Assembly (NCBI RefSeq): GCF_001704415.2
Contig: NC_030811.1
Coordinates: 124,001 to 188,000, forward strand
DNA from: Capra hircus
Taxonomy: Eukaryota; Chordata; Mammalia; Artiodactyla; Bovidae
DNA: 64,000 nucleotides
Reading direction: 5' to 3'
A program made the translations under genes and the position numbers. Positions 1 to 12,095 of the stretch are shown here, piece by piece. The notes beneath the pieces were generated by a model. That model saw nothing but the letters and a program-made list of their open reading frames with translations. It was not told the origin of the DNA and ran no database searches. Each line of letters begins with the position of its first letter. The first letter of the stretch is position 1.

Positions 1-2068
1 TTATACTTTTTGCAGCCAAAGATGGAGAAGCTCTATACAGTCAGCAAAAACAAGACAAGGAGCTGACTTGCTCAAATCATGAACTCCTTATTGCCAAAGT
101 CAGACTTAAATTGAAGAAAGTAGGGAAAACCACTCAGAGAAGGCAATGGCAACCCACTCCAGTACTCTTGCCTGGAAAATCCATGGATGGAGGAGCCTGG
201 TGGGCTGCAGTCCATGGGGTCGCTAAGAGTTGGATACGAGTGAGTGACTTCACTTTTGCTTTTTACTTTCATGCGTTGGAGAAGGAAATGGCAACCCACT
301 CCAGTGTTCTTGCCTGGAGAATCCCAGGGACGGGGGAGCCTGGTGGGCTGCTGTCTCTGGGGTCGCACAGAGTTGGACATGACTGAAGCGACTTAGCAGC
401 AGCAGCAGCAGGGAAATCCACTAGACCATTCAGCATGACCTAAATCAAATCCCTTAGAATTATACAGTGGAAGTGAAAAATAGATTTAAGCAACTAGATC
501 TGGTAGACAGACTGCCTGATGAACTATGGATGGAGGTTTATGACATTGTACAGGAGTCAGGGATCAAGACCATCCCCAAGAAAAAGAAATGCAAAAAGCA
601 AAATGTCTGTCTGAGGAGGCCTTACAAATAGCTGTGAAAAGAAGGAAAGTGAAAAGCAAAGGAGAAAAGGAAAGATATATCCATTTGAATGCAGAGTTCC
701 AATGAATAGCAAGGAGAGATAAGAAAGCCTTCCTTAGTGATCAGTGCAAAGAAATAGAGGGAAACAATAGAATGGGAAAGACTAGAGATCTTTTTGAGAA
801 AATTAGAGATACCAAGGGAACACTTCATGCAAAGATGGGCACAATAAAGGACAGAAATAGTATGGACCTAACAGAAATAAAAGATATTAATAAGAGGTGG
901 CAAGAATACACAGAAGAACTATACAAAAAAAAGATCTTCATGACCCAAATAATCAAAATGGTGTGATTACTCACCTAGAGCCAGACATCCTGGAATGTGA
1001 AGTCAAGTGGGCCTTAGAAAATCACTACGAACAAAGTTAATGGAGGTGATGGAATTCCAGCTGACCTATTTCAAATCCTAAAAGATGCTGTGAAAGTGCA
1101 GCACTCAATATGCCAGCAAATTTGGAGAACTCAGTAGTGACCACAGGACTGGAAAGGGTCAGTTTTCATTCCAAGCCCAAAGAAAGGCAATGCCAAAGAA
1201 TGCTCAGACCACCACATAATTGCACTCATCTCACATGCTAGTAAAGTAATGCTCAAAATTCTCCAAGCTAGGCTTCAACAATACGTGAACCATGAACTTC
1301 CAGATGTTCAAGCTGGTTAGAAAAGGCAGAGGAACCAAAGATCAAATTCCCAACATCTGCTGGATCATGGAAAAAGCAAGAGAGTTCCAGAAAAACATCT
1401 ATTTCTGCTTAATTGACTATGCCAAAGCCTTTGACTGTGTGGGTCACAAGAAACTGGGGAAAATTCTGAGAGAGATGGGAATACCAGACCACCTAACCTG
1501 ACTCTTGAGAAATCTGTATGCAGGTCAGGAAGCAACAGTTAGAACTGGACATGGAACAGCAGGCTGGTTTCAAATAGGAAAAGGAGTACGTCAAGGATGT
1601 ATATTGTCACCCTGCTTATTTAACTTCTATGCAGAGTACATCATGAGAAACGCTGGGCTGGAAGAAACACAAGCTGGAATCAAGATTGCTGGGAGAAATA
1701 TCGATAACCTCAGATGAGCAGATGACACCACCCTTATGGCAGAAAGTGAAGAGGAGCTAAAAAGCCTCTTGATGAAAGAGAAAGAGGAGAATGAAAAAGT
1801 TGGCTTAAAGCTCAACACTCAGAAAATGAAGATCATGGCATCCGGTCCCATCACTTCATGGGAAATAGATGGGGAAACAGGGGAAATAGATGGGAAAACA
1901 GTGGAAACAGTGCCAGACTTTATTTTTTTGAGCTCCAAAATCACTGCAGATGGTGACTGCAGCCATGAAATTAAAAGACGCTACTCCTTGGAAGGAAAGT
2001 TATGACCAACCTAGATAGCATATTGAAAAGCAGAGATATTACTTTGCCAACAAAGGTCCATCTAGTCA
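1..2068 (+). mobile_element. BovB (RTE-type LINE), first part, truncated by the window edge
   Basis: This is a degraded BovB non-LTR retrotransposon in sense orientation. It starts inside the endonuclease region and runs through the reverse transcriptase. Several frames carry recognisable RT segments, for example a peptide around 1505-1717 with 'GVRQGCILSPCLFNFYAEY'. The reading frame is broken repeatedly. At the catalytic motif the tyrosine codon of YADD is replaced by a TGA stop, near 1716, so this copy is dead. A SINE interrupts it at 135-410. The copy stops at 2068, where another BovB is inserted, and resumes at about 4140. Its 5' end lies outside the window. The family assignment is secure because the sequence aligns by eye with the other copies in the window. 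Confidence 0.95.
135..410 (+). mobile_element. BovA-type dimeric SINE inserted in BovB
   Basis: Two related monomers are joined; each contains 'GGCAACCCACTCCAG' and 'GGAGCCTGGTGGGCTGC'. The element ends in an (AGC)n run, as ruminant BovA2 SINEs do. It is flanked by a 12-bp target-site duplication, gggaaaaccact at 123-134 and gggaaatccact at 411-422, with one mismatch. Removing it restores continuous BovB sequence, so it is younger than its host. Confidence 0.9.
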
Positions 2069-4139
2069 GTTCAGTTCAGTTCAGTTGCTCAGTCATGTCT
2101 GACTCTTTGCCACCCCATGAATCGCAGCACTCCAGGCCTCCCTGTCCATCACCATCTCCCGGAGTTCACTCAGACTCACATCCGTCGAGTCCGTGATGCC
2201 ATCCAGCCATCTCATCCTGGGTCGTCCCCTTCTTCTCCTGCCCCCAATCCCTCCCAGCATCAGAGTCTTTTCCAATGAGTCACCTCTTCGCATGAGGTGG
2301 ACAAAGTACTGGAGCTTCAGCTTTAGCATCATTCCTTCCAAAGAAATCCCAAGGCTGATCTCCTTCAGAATGGACTGGTTGGATCTCCTTGCAGTCCAAG
2401 GGACTCTCAAGAGTCTTCTCCAACACCACAGTTCAAACGCATCAATTCTTTGGTGCTCAGCCTTCTTCACAGTCCAACTCTCACATCCATACATGACCAC
2501 TGGAAAAACCATAGCCTTGACTAGACGGACCTTAGTGGGCAAAGTAATGTCTCTGCTTTTGAACATACTATCTAGGTTGGTCATCACTTTTCTTCCAAGG
2601 AGTAAGCATCTTTTAATTTCATGGCTGCAGTCACCATCTGCAGTGATTTTGGAGCCCAAAAAAATAAAGTCTGACACTGTTTCTACTGTTTCCCCATCTA
2701 TTTCCCATGAAATGATGGGACCATATGCCATGATCTTCATTTTCTGAATGTTGAGCTTTAAGCCAACTTTTTCATTCTCCTCTTTCACTTTCATTAAGAG
2801 GCTTTTTAGCTCCTCTTCCCTTTCTGCCGTAAGGGTGGTGTCATCTGCATAGCTGAGGTTATTGATATTTCTCCCGGCAATGCTGATTCCAGCTTGTGTT
2901 TCTTCCAGCCCAGCGTTTCTCATGAGGTACTCTGCATATAAGTTAAATAAGCAGGGTGACAATATACAGCCTTGACGCACTCCTCTTCCTTCCTATTTGG
3001 AACCAGTCTGTTGTTCCATGTCCAGTTCTAACTGTTGCTTCCTGACCTGCATACAGATTTCTCAAGAGTCAGGTCAGGTGGTCTGGTATTCCCATCTCTC
3101 TCAGAATTTTCCCCAGTTTATTGTGATCCACACAGTCAAAGGCTTTAGCATACTCAATAAAGCAGAAATAGATGTTTTTCTGGAACTCTCTTGCTTTTTC
3201 TATGATCCAGCGGATGTTGGCAATTTGATCTCTGGTTCCTCTACCTTTTCTAAAACCAGCTTGAACATCGCGGAGTTCATGGTTCATGTACTGCTGAAGT
3301 CTGGCTTGGAGAATTTTGAGCATTACTTTACTAGCATGTGAGATGAGTGCAATTGTGCGGTAGTTTGAGCATTATTTTGCATTGCCTTTCTTCCGAGGAG
3401 CAGTGGCTGCGCAGGCACAGGAGGGCCTAGAGGAGCTATCACACGTTGAAGTTCAGGAACGGTGGCGGTAAGGAGATAACCCTCGTCCAAGGTAAGGAGA
3501 AGCGGCTGCACTTTGCTGGAGCAGCCGTGAAGAGATACCCCATGTTCAAGGTAAGAGAAACCCAAGTAAAATGGTAGGTGTTGCAAGAGGGCATCAGAGG
3601 GCAGACACACTGAAACCATACTCACAGAAAACTAGTCAATCTAATCACACTAGGACCACAGCCTTGTCTAACTCAATGAAACCAAGCCATGCCTGCGTGG
3701 CAACCCAAGACAGGTGGGTCATGATGGAGAGGCCTGACAGAATGTGGTCCACTGGAGAAGGGAATGGCAAGCCACTTCAGTATTCTTGCCTTGAGAACCC
3801 CATGAACAGTATGAAAAGGCAAAATGATAAGATACCAAAAGAGGAACTCCCCAGATCAGTAGGTGCCCAATATGCTACTGGAGATCAGTGGAGAAATAAC
3901 TCCAGAAAGAATGAAAGGATGGAGCCAAAGCAAAAACAATACCCAGTTGTGGATGTGACTGGTGATAGAAGCAAGATCTGATGCTGTAAAGAGCAATATT
4001 GCATAGGAATGTAGAATGTCAGGTCCATGAATCAAGGCAAATTGAAAGTGGTCAAACAGGAGATGGCAAAAGTGAACGTCGACATTCTAAGAATCAGCGA
4101 ACTAAAATGGACTGGAATGGGTGAATTTAACTCAGATGA
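2069..4139 (-). mobile_element. BovB insertion with inverted 5' part (twin-primed), nested in older BovB
   Basis: The insert has two blocks in opposite orientation. Positions 2069-3392 are the reverse complement of the BovB RT-to-3'-end region. They include a long open minus-strand frame (2093-2980) with an intact YADD motif and the 3' GAACT-type tail. Positions 3393-4139 are in + orientation and run from the BovB 5' UTR into the start of the endonuclease region; the central part of the element is missing. The flanks are an 11-bp duplication, ccatctagtca at 2058-2068 and ccatctaatca at 4140-4150, with one mismatch. Beyond these, the host BovB continues without a gap. The RNA 5' end sits exactly at the inversion junction, which is the outcome expected from twin priming. 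Confidence 0.85.
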
Positions 4140-4603
4140 CCATCTAATCAAGGCTATGGTTTTTCCAGTAGTCACGTATGGATGTGAGAGTTGGACTGTG
4201 AAGAAAGCTGAGCACCAAAGAATTGATGCTTTTGAACTGTGGTGTTGGAGAAGACTCTTGAGAGTCCCTTGGACTGCAAGGAGATCCAACCAGTCCATCC
4301 TAAAGGAGATCAGTCCTGGGTGTTCTTTGGAAGGAATGATGCTAATGCTGAAACTCCAGTACTTTGGCCACCTCATGTGAAGAGTTGACTCATTGGAAAA
4401 GACTCTGATGCTGGGAGGGATTGGAGGCAGGAGAAGGGGATGACAGAGGATGAGATGGCTGGATGGCACCACCGACTCAATGGATGTGAGTTTGAGCAGC
4501 TCCGGGAGCTGGTGATGGACAGGGAGGCCTGGCGTGCTGCAGCCCATGGGGTCACAAAGAGTCGGACACGACTGAGCGACTAAACTCAACTGAACTGAAC
4601 TGG
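4140..4603 (+). mobile_element. BovB, resumed 3' part of the copy starting at 1
   Basis: This is the last part of the BovB ORF and its 3' tail, continuing the copy interrupted at 2068. It begins with the target duplication and 'AAGGCTATGGTTTTTCCAG' and ends in the repeated AACTG tail. An open peptide segment with 'YGCESWTVKKAEHQRIDAFELWCWRRLLRVPW' covers the region after the RT. Confidence 0.85.
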
Positions 4604-5143
4604 ACTCCTTGGAAGAAAAGTTATGACCAACATAGACAGCATATTAAAAAGCAGAGACATTACTTTGCCAACAAAGATTTGACTAGTCAAAGCTGTGGTT
4701 TTTCCAGTAGTCATGTATGGATGTGAGAGTTGGTCTATAAAGAAAGCTGAGCACTGAAGAATTGGTGCTTTTGAACTGCGGTGTTGGAGAAGACTCTTGA
4801 GAGTCCCTTGGACTTCAAGGAGATCCAACCAGTCCATCCTAAAGGAAATCAGTCCTGAATGTTCATTGGAAGGACTGATGCTGAAGCTGAAACTCCAATA
4901 CTTTGGCCACCTGATGGGAAGAACTGACTCATCTGAAAAGACCCTGATGCTGGGAAAGATTGAGGGCAGGAGGAGAAGGGGACGACAGAGGATGAGATAC
5001 TTGGATGGCAACACTGACTCGATGGACATGAGTTTGAGTAAACTCCGGGAGTTGGTGATGGACAGGGAGGCCTGGTGTGCTGCAGTCCATGGGGTCACAA
5101 AGAGTTGGACACGACTGAGAGACTGAACTAAATTGAGCTGAAC
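4604..5143 (+). mobile_element. BovB 3' fragment
   Basis: This is a second BovB 3' region directly abutting the previous one, starting at 'ACTCCTTGGAAG' and ending in a short AACT/GAAC tail. It repeats sequence already present in the upstream copy. It may be the older element into which the upstream copy inserted, with its 5' half lying left of the window, or an independent truncated insertion. These cannot be told apart here. Confidence 0.9.
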
Positions 5144-6334
5144 ATATTTTGAAAATTCTTAGCAATATTTCTTGGATTCTCTTTTTGCTTCCTTCTCTCT
5201 CCTCTCTCCTTCCACAGTTACTGTCACAGCCATGCTAGACTTTTATTGTTGCTATTATTTCCTCTGTGACTCTTAATCTTTTTTCTATAGTCCATAGTTT
5301 TGTTTCTTCATTCTATTTATTTTTTCTAAAATATCTTTCAATTCCACTAATAGTCTCTTTAGCTCTGTTTTTATTATTAATAATCTCACCCATTAATTTC
5401 TTAGTTTGGGTTATAGTACTTTCTAGTTCTAGAATTTCCTCTTGGTTATGTCTTATTTCCATTTCTCTGCCAAAATATCACCCTTGTCTTTTATTATTAT
5501 TTTATTATGAGGTGGCTATTTTAAAGTCGTGTGTCTCTAGTTATCATGTATTATCTCTTTTATTTTTTCAATCACATTATTTTTCTCCTTGAGACAGGAT
5601 TTTTTTTTTTGAGACAAGTTTATTTTTTATGGATGTGTACTTTTTATGGGAAAAAAAACCAGAATGCTTAAGGCCTAGGATGAAATATATCTCGACAGAC
5701 TTTTTCTTTATTTTTAGCAGTCAGCTAGATTAAGAGCTGTAACAATTCCAGAGCACCTTAATGTATTCCTAAGGATTGAGAGGATTTGAATCTGTCTTCA
5801 GCCCCTTTTCTCTCATTTTCTTGGCAGACACTATATTCCAATTTTCACCCCTCTTTCCCTTAAAGGCTCTGCTAAGCTTCAAAGTCTTTCATTTGCCTTT
5901 GCCGTCTCAGAATCAGGAAAATGTTCCTATAGAAAAGACATCACTGGATTACCTCCTTTTTCCCCGTCTTGGCCCCATATCTTTGGCTCTCTGAGGCTTT
6001 CAAGCAAGTGTTTTTATCTTTGTCCAGGTTTTCTAGTTGTTGTCAGGAGGCTTTTCCTTACTTCCTAGCCTACCACTAACAAAAGTGGAATTCCCCCAAA
6101 ACAACTTTTAAATGTAACTTGGGAAACTTCCAAATGCATTTCATTGTGATTGTATTAGTTATAAGATTCTGAATTAGCCACATTGCAGTGTTGAAATAAT
6201 ACAATTTTTGCCCATTGTGACAGAGACAATCAATATTCCTTTGCCCTTTAATTTCCATGAATAAAACGTCTGTCTCTTTGGATGGTTATATGGCCACCTA
6301 AAATATAACCCAATTTTTCATGTCTTTCTCAGAG
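5144..6334. other. AT-rich stretch, no gene recognised
   Basis: The sequence is AT-rich with T runs (5599-5611) and short A runs. Open frames here are short, hydrophobic and without recognisable motifs. An old, unrecognised interspersed repeat is possible. Confidence 0.5.
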
Positions 6335-6672
6335 GTGGGTGTGCTTGAGTAATGTTTGGTCAACGGGACGTGTGTGTGAATTCCAGGCAGTGTCCTGAAA
6401 GGAAAGGACACATAGTTTTCCATCTCTTCTTCCGCGCTGCTATCTAGATGGAGAAGCAATGGCTGGGGCTCCTTTCAGCCAGCTTAGACACTGGAGTGAC
6501 CTTGGCGGTGGAAGCCCAGGACCACACAATAGAATGAGAGGTGCCTGGCTCCGTGTTCCTGCGGACCATCGTCCCAACGTTCAGTTGTCCGCTTCTGGAC
6601 TCCTGGGATGTCGCAGGGCAGTAAAGAGCTGTCTTACTTACTTAAGCCTCTCTTGCTTTCTGTAACTTGTGC
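6335..6672 (+). repeat. Ancient interspersed repeat, family unsure
   Basis: From the GGTCAACGGGACGTG stretch to 'ACTTAAGCCTCTCTTGCTTTCTGTAA', the sequence resembles a common old mammalian repeat with a TTTAAGCCACTG...TCTGTTA-like end. I cannot name the family with certainty. The one open frame (6459-6665) is probably chance. Confidence 0.35.
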
Positions 6673-7124
6673 CTAAAATGCCCCAGGGAGGTTATCTACA
6701 TGCATTAATTAAAAGAATACCTAACAAAAGATGGGACGTGGTGATTACCAAATGAGTGACGTAAATTGTAAGTAATATTAGAATTCACAGGAGGCAATTA
6801 GCAGCCTGTGAGTTACTTGAAGTTTCAGTGAGAGATGAAGTATTTCAGCTTCACCTTGAATGAGGGACAGGATTTACACATGCAAAAAAAGAGGGAATGA
6901 CAATGAGCAGATTAAAGACATATTCACCACCAGGTATCTGACCAAACTGGCAGGACAAGCAGCAGGACTCTAGCTGAGGGCCAGCGGGGGAACGTGGCTG
7001 GAAGACCCGGTCGGTGCGTCGTTGGACAGGCCCTTGAAAACAAGCAAGATGACTTGATTCTAGTTGCTGAAAACTTACAAAGAATGAATCTGATAAATGT
7101 TTAATTATTCTGATAATTGAAGTC

Positions 7125-7362
7125 AGATAATTGAATGGGTAGCCTTTGCCTTCTTCAAGGGATCTTCCTAACCCAGGGATCGAACCCAGGTCTCCCGCAC
7201 TGCAGGTGGATTCTTTACCAGCTGAGCCACAAGGGAATCCTGAGAACACTGGAGTGGGTAGCCTATCCCTTCTCCAGCGGATCTTCCCAACCCAGGAATA
7301 GAACCAGGGCCTCCTGCACTGTGGGCAGATTCTTTACCAGCTGAGCTATCAGGGAAGACCCC
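7125..7362 (-). mobile_element. Bov-tA/BovA-type SINE dimer (partial)
   Basis: Two minus-strand SINE monomers lie in tandem. Each contains 'GGATCTTCC' and 'TCTTTACCAGCTGAGC' on the + strand, the reverse complement of the tRNA-like head of Bov-tA. Imperfect direct repeats of about 45 bp flank the element (7077-7124 and 7363-7404), longer than a usual target-site duplication. Confidence 0.85.
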
Positions 7363-7404
7363 ACAAAGAATGTAAGTATTTAATAACCCTGATACTTGAA
7401 GTCA

Positions 7405-8900
7405 CCCAAGGACTGGTCCCAGCCCCTGAGTTGCCGCCTGAGTCACCTTAGTCTAGCGTGCTCTGCATGAGCACACTTGTCAAGAGTTTGAGAACTGAGG
7501 TGAAGGATTTCCAGATCACGGTGTGGAAAACCACTCAAAAAATCCCTCAGAACTGGAAAACAACAAGAAAAGCAGTCAGTGGAATCTTTGCCATTGGGGA
7601 GTCAGAAACCAAACCAAAGTGTTTGATGCAGAGGAAAATTATGATGATTTAAACATTTTTTCTACCCTTTCAACAGGTTTTATCATTGAATTGCCAGATG
7701 GGAAAAGTATTTGTTACAAAAGTTTGCATTTTTTCCAAGAAGGAAACTTCATCAAGGGGAACCTGGCTTGAGAGATGCAGGCAGAAAATGCTCTGCTTAT
7801 AAACTTCCCTTTGAAGCATAATCTCCCATTGCTAGAGGTAACTGTGAAAATGAGGCCAGAAGAAAGCCAGCTCTCCACATACAATATGCTGAAGCTTTTC
7901 CACAGAAAAGTCTCTTGCAGACACTTAAAAGAATGGACTAGGAAAAAGTGGAATGTTTGTTGTCATAAAAAATATATGGAAAAAGGCTGGTTATGTGCAG
8001 AATGGCCTATTTTGGAAACTATCACCACACAGACAATGCTATCATCTCAACTAATTAGCTTTTCCTCTTTCTCCTCAGTGACTGCTTTGTGGCTACACAC
8101 ACAGACCTGCGGGGTTTGTGTGTCGTGGTGTTTGTGTGAAGGAACAGAGCAGACGCAACAGCTATTTTCATGGAATTCTTGACGAGTAGACAAAAATATG
8201 AAAATGCTCACTTGGGTGATGAAGGGAATGTAATTTTGAACTTTGTTATGAAAAGCACTGCATTTGTAGGTAAACATGAATACCCCATCTTAAATTTACT
8301 GTCAACTTTTTCAATAAAGCCAGCCAGACTAACTTGAGACAGAGCCCATTTCCCCCAGAACCCTCCCTTTCTCTTACTCCAGAGTTTAACTGAGCATACA
8401 GCTGCCCAGAAGCCTGTGCACCCAGCTGGGGCTGTTTGAGGGCCGCTGGCTGGTGCAGGCGAGCAGAGGTGAGGCAGACACCTGGTCCTGGGGGGCTTCA
8501 GCTGCCCCGCCCCGCCCAGCCCCCAGGCAGCTAGTCTCCAAGCCAGGAAGGCTCCAGGCTTCCCCCCTGTCTGAGCCCCGCCTCATTTAACTGCCATTTG
8601 TCCTTCCTGGCTCTGAGGCCCTGGGAGCTCAGTGTGTGGTGGGAGCAGGACTCTCCCCACCCCTCATGGGAGGAGGCCCTGGGCTTAACCCAGAGCCCAC
8701 CCTCCAGACACTGTAGTCTTTTCCCTGGATACATGGGAGTTTCCAGAGTTATAACGGGGGAGAGCCTGGAGACTAAAATGGAGAGGAGGGCTAAATCAGG
8801 CCTAACGCAGTAGAAAATGGCTTCAGTTACTAAACAGTACTAATGTTAGTTATTTTCATAATAATTTTTTTCAGTTGTAAGTACCTGCTATGTTCTACAT
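7405..8900. other. Unassigned sequence
   Basis: There is no recognisable gene. Short open frames at 7458-7771 and 7775-8182 have no known motif and no clear splice context. The right part (8386-8740) is GC-rich. An AATAAA at 8312-8317 has no associated gene. Confidence 0.4.
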
Positions 8901-9092
8901 CAGTGGTCCCCAATATTTTTGGCACCAGGAGCTGGTTTTGAGGGAGACAGTTTTTCCATGAACTGGGTTGGCAGGGGTGGCTGCAGGATGGCTCAAGGGC
9001 ATTGCACTCAGTATGCACTTCATTCCTGTTATTATTACATCAGCTCCAACTCAGATCATCGGGCGTTAGATCCCAGAGGCTGGGGGCCACTG
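8901..9092 (+). mobile_element. hAT-type non-autonomous DNA transposon remnant
   Basis: The element starts CAGTGGTCCCCAA and ends with the near-inverse CTGGGGGCCACTG. This gives terminal inverted repeats of the CAG...CTG type seen in mammalian hAT/Charlie MITEs. It is 192 bp long with no coding capacity. The flanking 8-bp sequences (TTCTACAT and CTCCAGGT) are too decayed to prove a target duplication. The exact family is not certain. Confidence 0.6.
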
Positions 9093-10489
9093 CTCCAGGT
9101 CTAATGTTGGACACTGGGTATAAAAAGATGATTTCTGTACAAATCTGGCCTCAAAGCAGTGATGAAGATGGTTCATTCCAAGGAAAGAGCGGTTCAAGGA
9201 GAGGAGTGATCCGGTCTGTCCCGGGTGGGCTGAGCTCACAGACTCCTCAGGGTGCAGTCCTTAGCATGCAGGTTTTGAAGGACGAAGAGGTGTTCGCTTG
9301 GCAGGCGAGGAGCACACTCCTGTTGTGTAAGTTGTGAATCCTGGGCTCAGCGAAGGCTGAGGCTCAGAGGAAGGCAGGGTCTTCCCATACGGTGCTGAGT
9401 TTGGATTTTATCCTTAAGGTGATTAAAGCTGCTGTAGGATCCAAGTGGAGGAGAGGGAGGACAAGAGCTTTGCTTTGGGCAGCACTTCCAGGCGCAGAGT
9501 GGGGGATGGTTTAGAACCTGAACCCAGGCAGGGAGCTCTGCTCTCAGAGTCTAGGGAGATGAGAGCCAGGGTCCCTGCGGCAAGGCTGAGACCGTGAGGA
9601 CAGAGAGGCGGGGCTGGCAACACTTGTGCGTGACGAGAGGTGGGGGGGGGGGGGGGGGGGGGCGGTGCAGGCTGGAGTCCTGGTGCCCAGAACGCAGGCG
9701 AGGAATCATCCTTGGATGAGTTGGGGCTGAGACATCCCAGGGAGAATCAGAGTAACAGCAGGTGCCAGCTGGTCCCTACAGGCCCCACTCTGCCCTGCAT
9801 CCTTCAGCGACACAGCCCTGCCCCATCCGGTGCTGTTACCCCCTGGTTTCAGGTCACAACTGAGGCGGGGGACGGGTCCTGGCAGAGCTGCAGCGGGAAC
9901 ACGGGCTCCGAAGCTGGTCTCCCCCGATCAGCACGCACTCCACCTCTCTGCCGAGCGGCACAGGTTCAGCCTGCCGCCCCGAGAAGTCTGAGCTGCAGTG
10001 CGGACTTCAGCGTCGCTGAGCTACAAGCCGCCCCTGAACTCACAGGGGCCCCAGGTGGATTCCTACATGTTAGGTCCCCTGGAGACCCAGGGACGAGGCG
10101 CAGTGCCTCCCCTCAAGCAGCTCAGATCAAGTGGCTTCACTGGGGGAACTGATCTTACGGTAGTTCAGGAAATCCGTACACAGTTAAAAGGAGCATAGGG
10201 AGAAAGAACGTGTAGGGAGCTGACCTAGGGTACGAAGGGGGTTGAGGAGAGAAGCCTGGAAACGTGGACCCTTGAGGAGACACCAGTAGGGAAGGAATCC
10301 CTGGGGTGAGAACCAGCCCAGGAGGAGGGGGAGGCTCAGGCACGAAGGGCAAAGAGCTGCTGCAGCATGTCTGTCCCCGCTCATCTGAGTGTGGAAATCT
10401 CACCCTCGTTGGGACGGCGTGTGGGGCCGACTAGCCCAGGAGCACAGAGCCTCATGGTGGGAACGGTGCCTTCCAGAAGGACCCGAGAG
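9093..10489. other. GC-rich unassigned stretch
   Basis: No gene or repeat family is recognised. It contains a run of 21 consecutive G (9642-9662). The open frames around 9640-10200 are rich in G, P and S, as expected from GC-rich non-coding DNA, and are not supported as genes. Confidence 0.4.
9642..9662 (+). repeat. Poly-G run (21 G)
   Basis: This is an uninterrupted homopolymer of guanine. It is capable of forming a G-quadruplex in principle. The true length is uncertain because such runs are prone to sequencing error. Confidence 0.9.
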
Positions 10490-10665
10490 CTCCCGGCTCC
10501 TGCCTCCACACGAGGACACTGGGAAGATGCCTCTGCCAGCCAGGAAGCAGGTCCTCGCCAGACACGCCAGCGTTCAGACCTGTAAGAAACCAATGTGTGT
10601 TGTTAAGCCACCGAGCCCCGGGTTTGTTGTTGCAGCAAGAAAAGGAACCAACGTGGTGGGGAGGG
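10490..10665 (+). mobile_element. MaLR/MLT1-type LTR fragment (ERVL-related)
   Basis: The order 'CACACGAGGACACTGGGAAG', a GCAGGTCCTCGCCAGAC stretch, then TGTTAAGCCACCGAG and a GTTGTTGCAGCA end matches the 3' half of mammalian MaLR LTRs. It is a decayed LTR piece with no retroviral genes nearby. The family level is likely; the subfamily is not determined. Confidence 0.6.
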
Positions 10666-12095
10666 CACTGGTGCCCCCAGGCCAGGCGCCCGCAAAGCTA
10701 AGCTGACCACGTCTGAGCATTGCGGCCGCGTGGAGGTCACAGAGGAACCTACAAGGCTGTCTTGGGGGCTTGTTGACTTTGGCAGGAAAACACACATGAA
10801 AACCACAGGGAAAACTTTGGAGGGAACACACGTGTGACAAGGGGGAGAGAAGCTTCGGTTCCCCTGGGAAGCTCTGCTGAGAAGCAGTGAGAAAGGGTAG
10901 AAAGCAACCAGGCTGAGAGGACAGTTGAGAGTGTCTTACGCGTGTTTGACTTCCTAGTTATCCCCCGGATGTAAATCATTTGAGCCTGAGGTAGCAGCCT
11001 GAGGTAACAGTGAAAGAATGCGAAACCAGGAAGGGGAGGAAAGGGGGCCAGCAGGGAGGGGAAGTAAGGGGGAGTCGAGACGCTCAGCTGAGCTCCTGCG
11101 CCCCCGCCCGCGACGGTCCTCTGAGAGACCTGCTCATTGGCCAACTTGACATCCTGGGTGTTTACAGCCTCTTGGAGAATTGCAAGAGTGGGAAAATATG
11201 CAAAGTGGAAACAGCTGTAAAAATTGCTGTCCCTCCAAGTTTGGTGTCTGTGACCTCCTCAAGTTTACCGTTGCTCATAAGATGGAATGGGTTCACATAG
11301 ATACTAAAGAGCAGTTCATGTAGTAATCTGTTTTGGCTGGAAAAATTCAAAAGCAAATGAGGCCTTGGTGAAAACCTTCCTCTTTCAAAACCAAACCAAC
11401 ACTTGTTCTGCGTGTTCCTTGTTAGAGGAAGGAGGCTTGGGCACCCTCTGCCGCAAAGCAGAGCAGAGCAGGGGCAGTGTGGTCGGAAGACACGGAGAGG
11501 CTGGTGCTGAGGAAACAGCAGGGTCCTGACAACAGCCGGGTCTGGTTGGCCGAGCAGCCCTTGTATTTTATTCAGTTTTCCTCACAGATTTGTGGCTGTC
11601 TGTTCTCGTTTTATTTCAGCCTGTATGGTTTAAATAGATGAGTTTTGCTTCTCATCTACATTTCCAGCTAAATGAATTCTATTTTTATCCAAGTGAAAAT
11701 GTACTGGTGATCAGAGTATGTCTGTTCTAGACGGAGTTCATTGCTGAGAGATTCCTTGCGTGGTCTCACCTTGGAGTCTTCAACTGCTGTCCAGGTAAGA
11801 GAGGAGATTCCTATTGAGGGGTCTCTGAGATGCTCTTCAATCAGGTTTTATGGGTTGTTTCTCTTAAATAACTGGAGAACAAGAGATCCTGTTTTAACAA
11901 AACAAAATATTATATTAGGACCACTTGTTTCCTTGATTTTCTGTTAACAATGAATTTTCTGATTCAGTCATATAGTAAGTTTTCCTTTCAGAAAAAAAGT
12001 GATTTCTGTTTGCTATACAACATTGCGTGCACAAAGATAACGTATGTGCACTTAAAACTTCCTTAAGAGGATAGATGTCATGTTAAGTATTCTTA
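10666..12095. other. Unassigned sequence
   Basis: I recognise no gene or repeat. Base composition shifts from moderately GC-rich (10.7-11.5 kb) to AT-rich (11.55-12.09 kb). The open frames are short and lack motifs. Confidence 0.4.

Noticed and set aside
2093..2980. Minus-strand 295-codon frame with RT motifs as a host gene
   Set aside because: It is the C-terminal half of a BovB reverse transcriptase in a rearranged, 5'-inverted insertion. It lacks the endonuclease and the first part of the RT.
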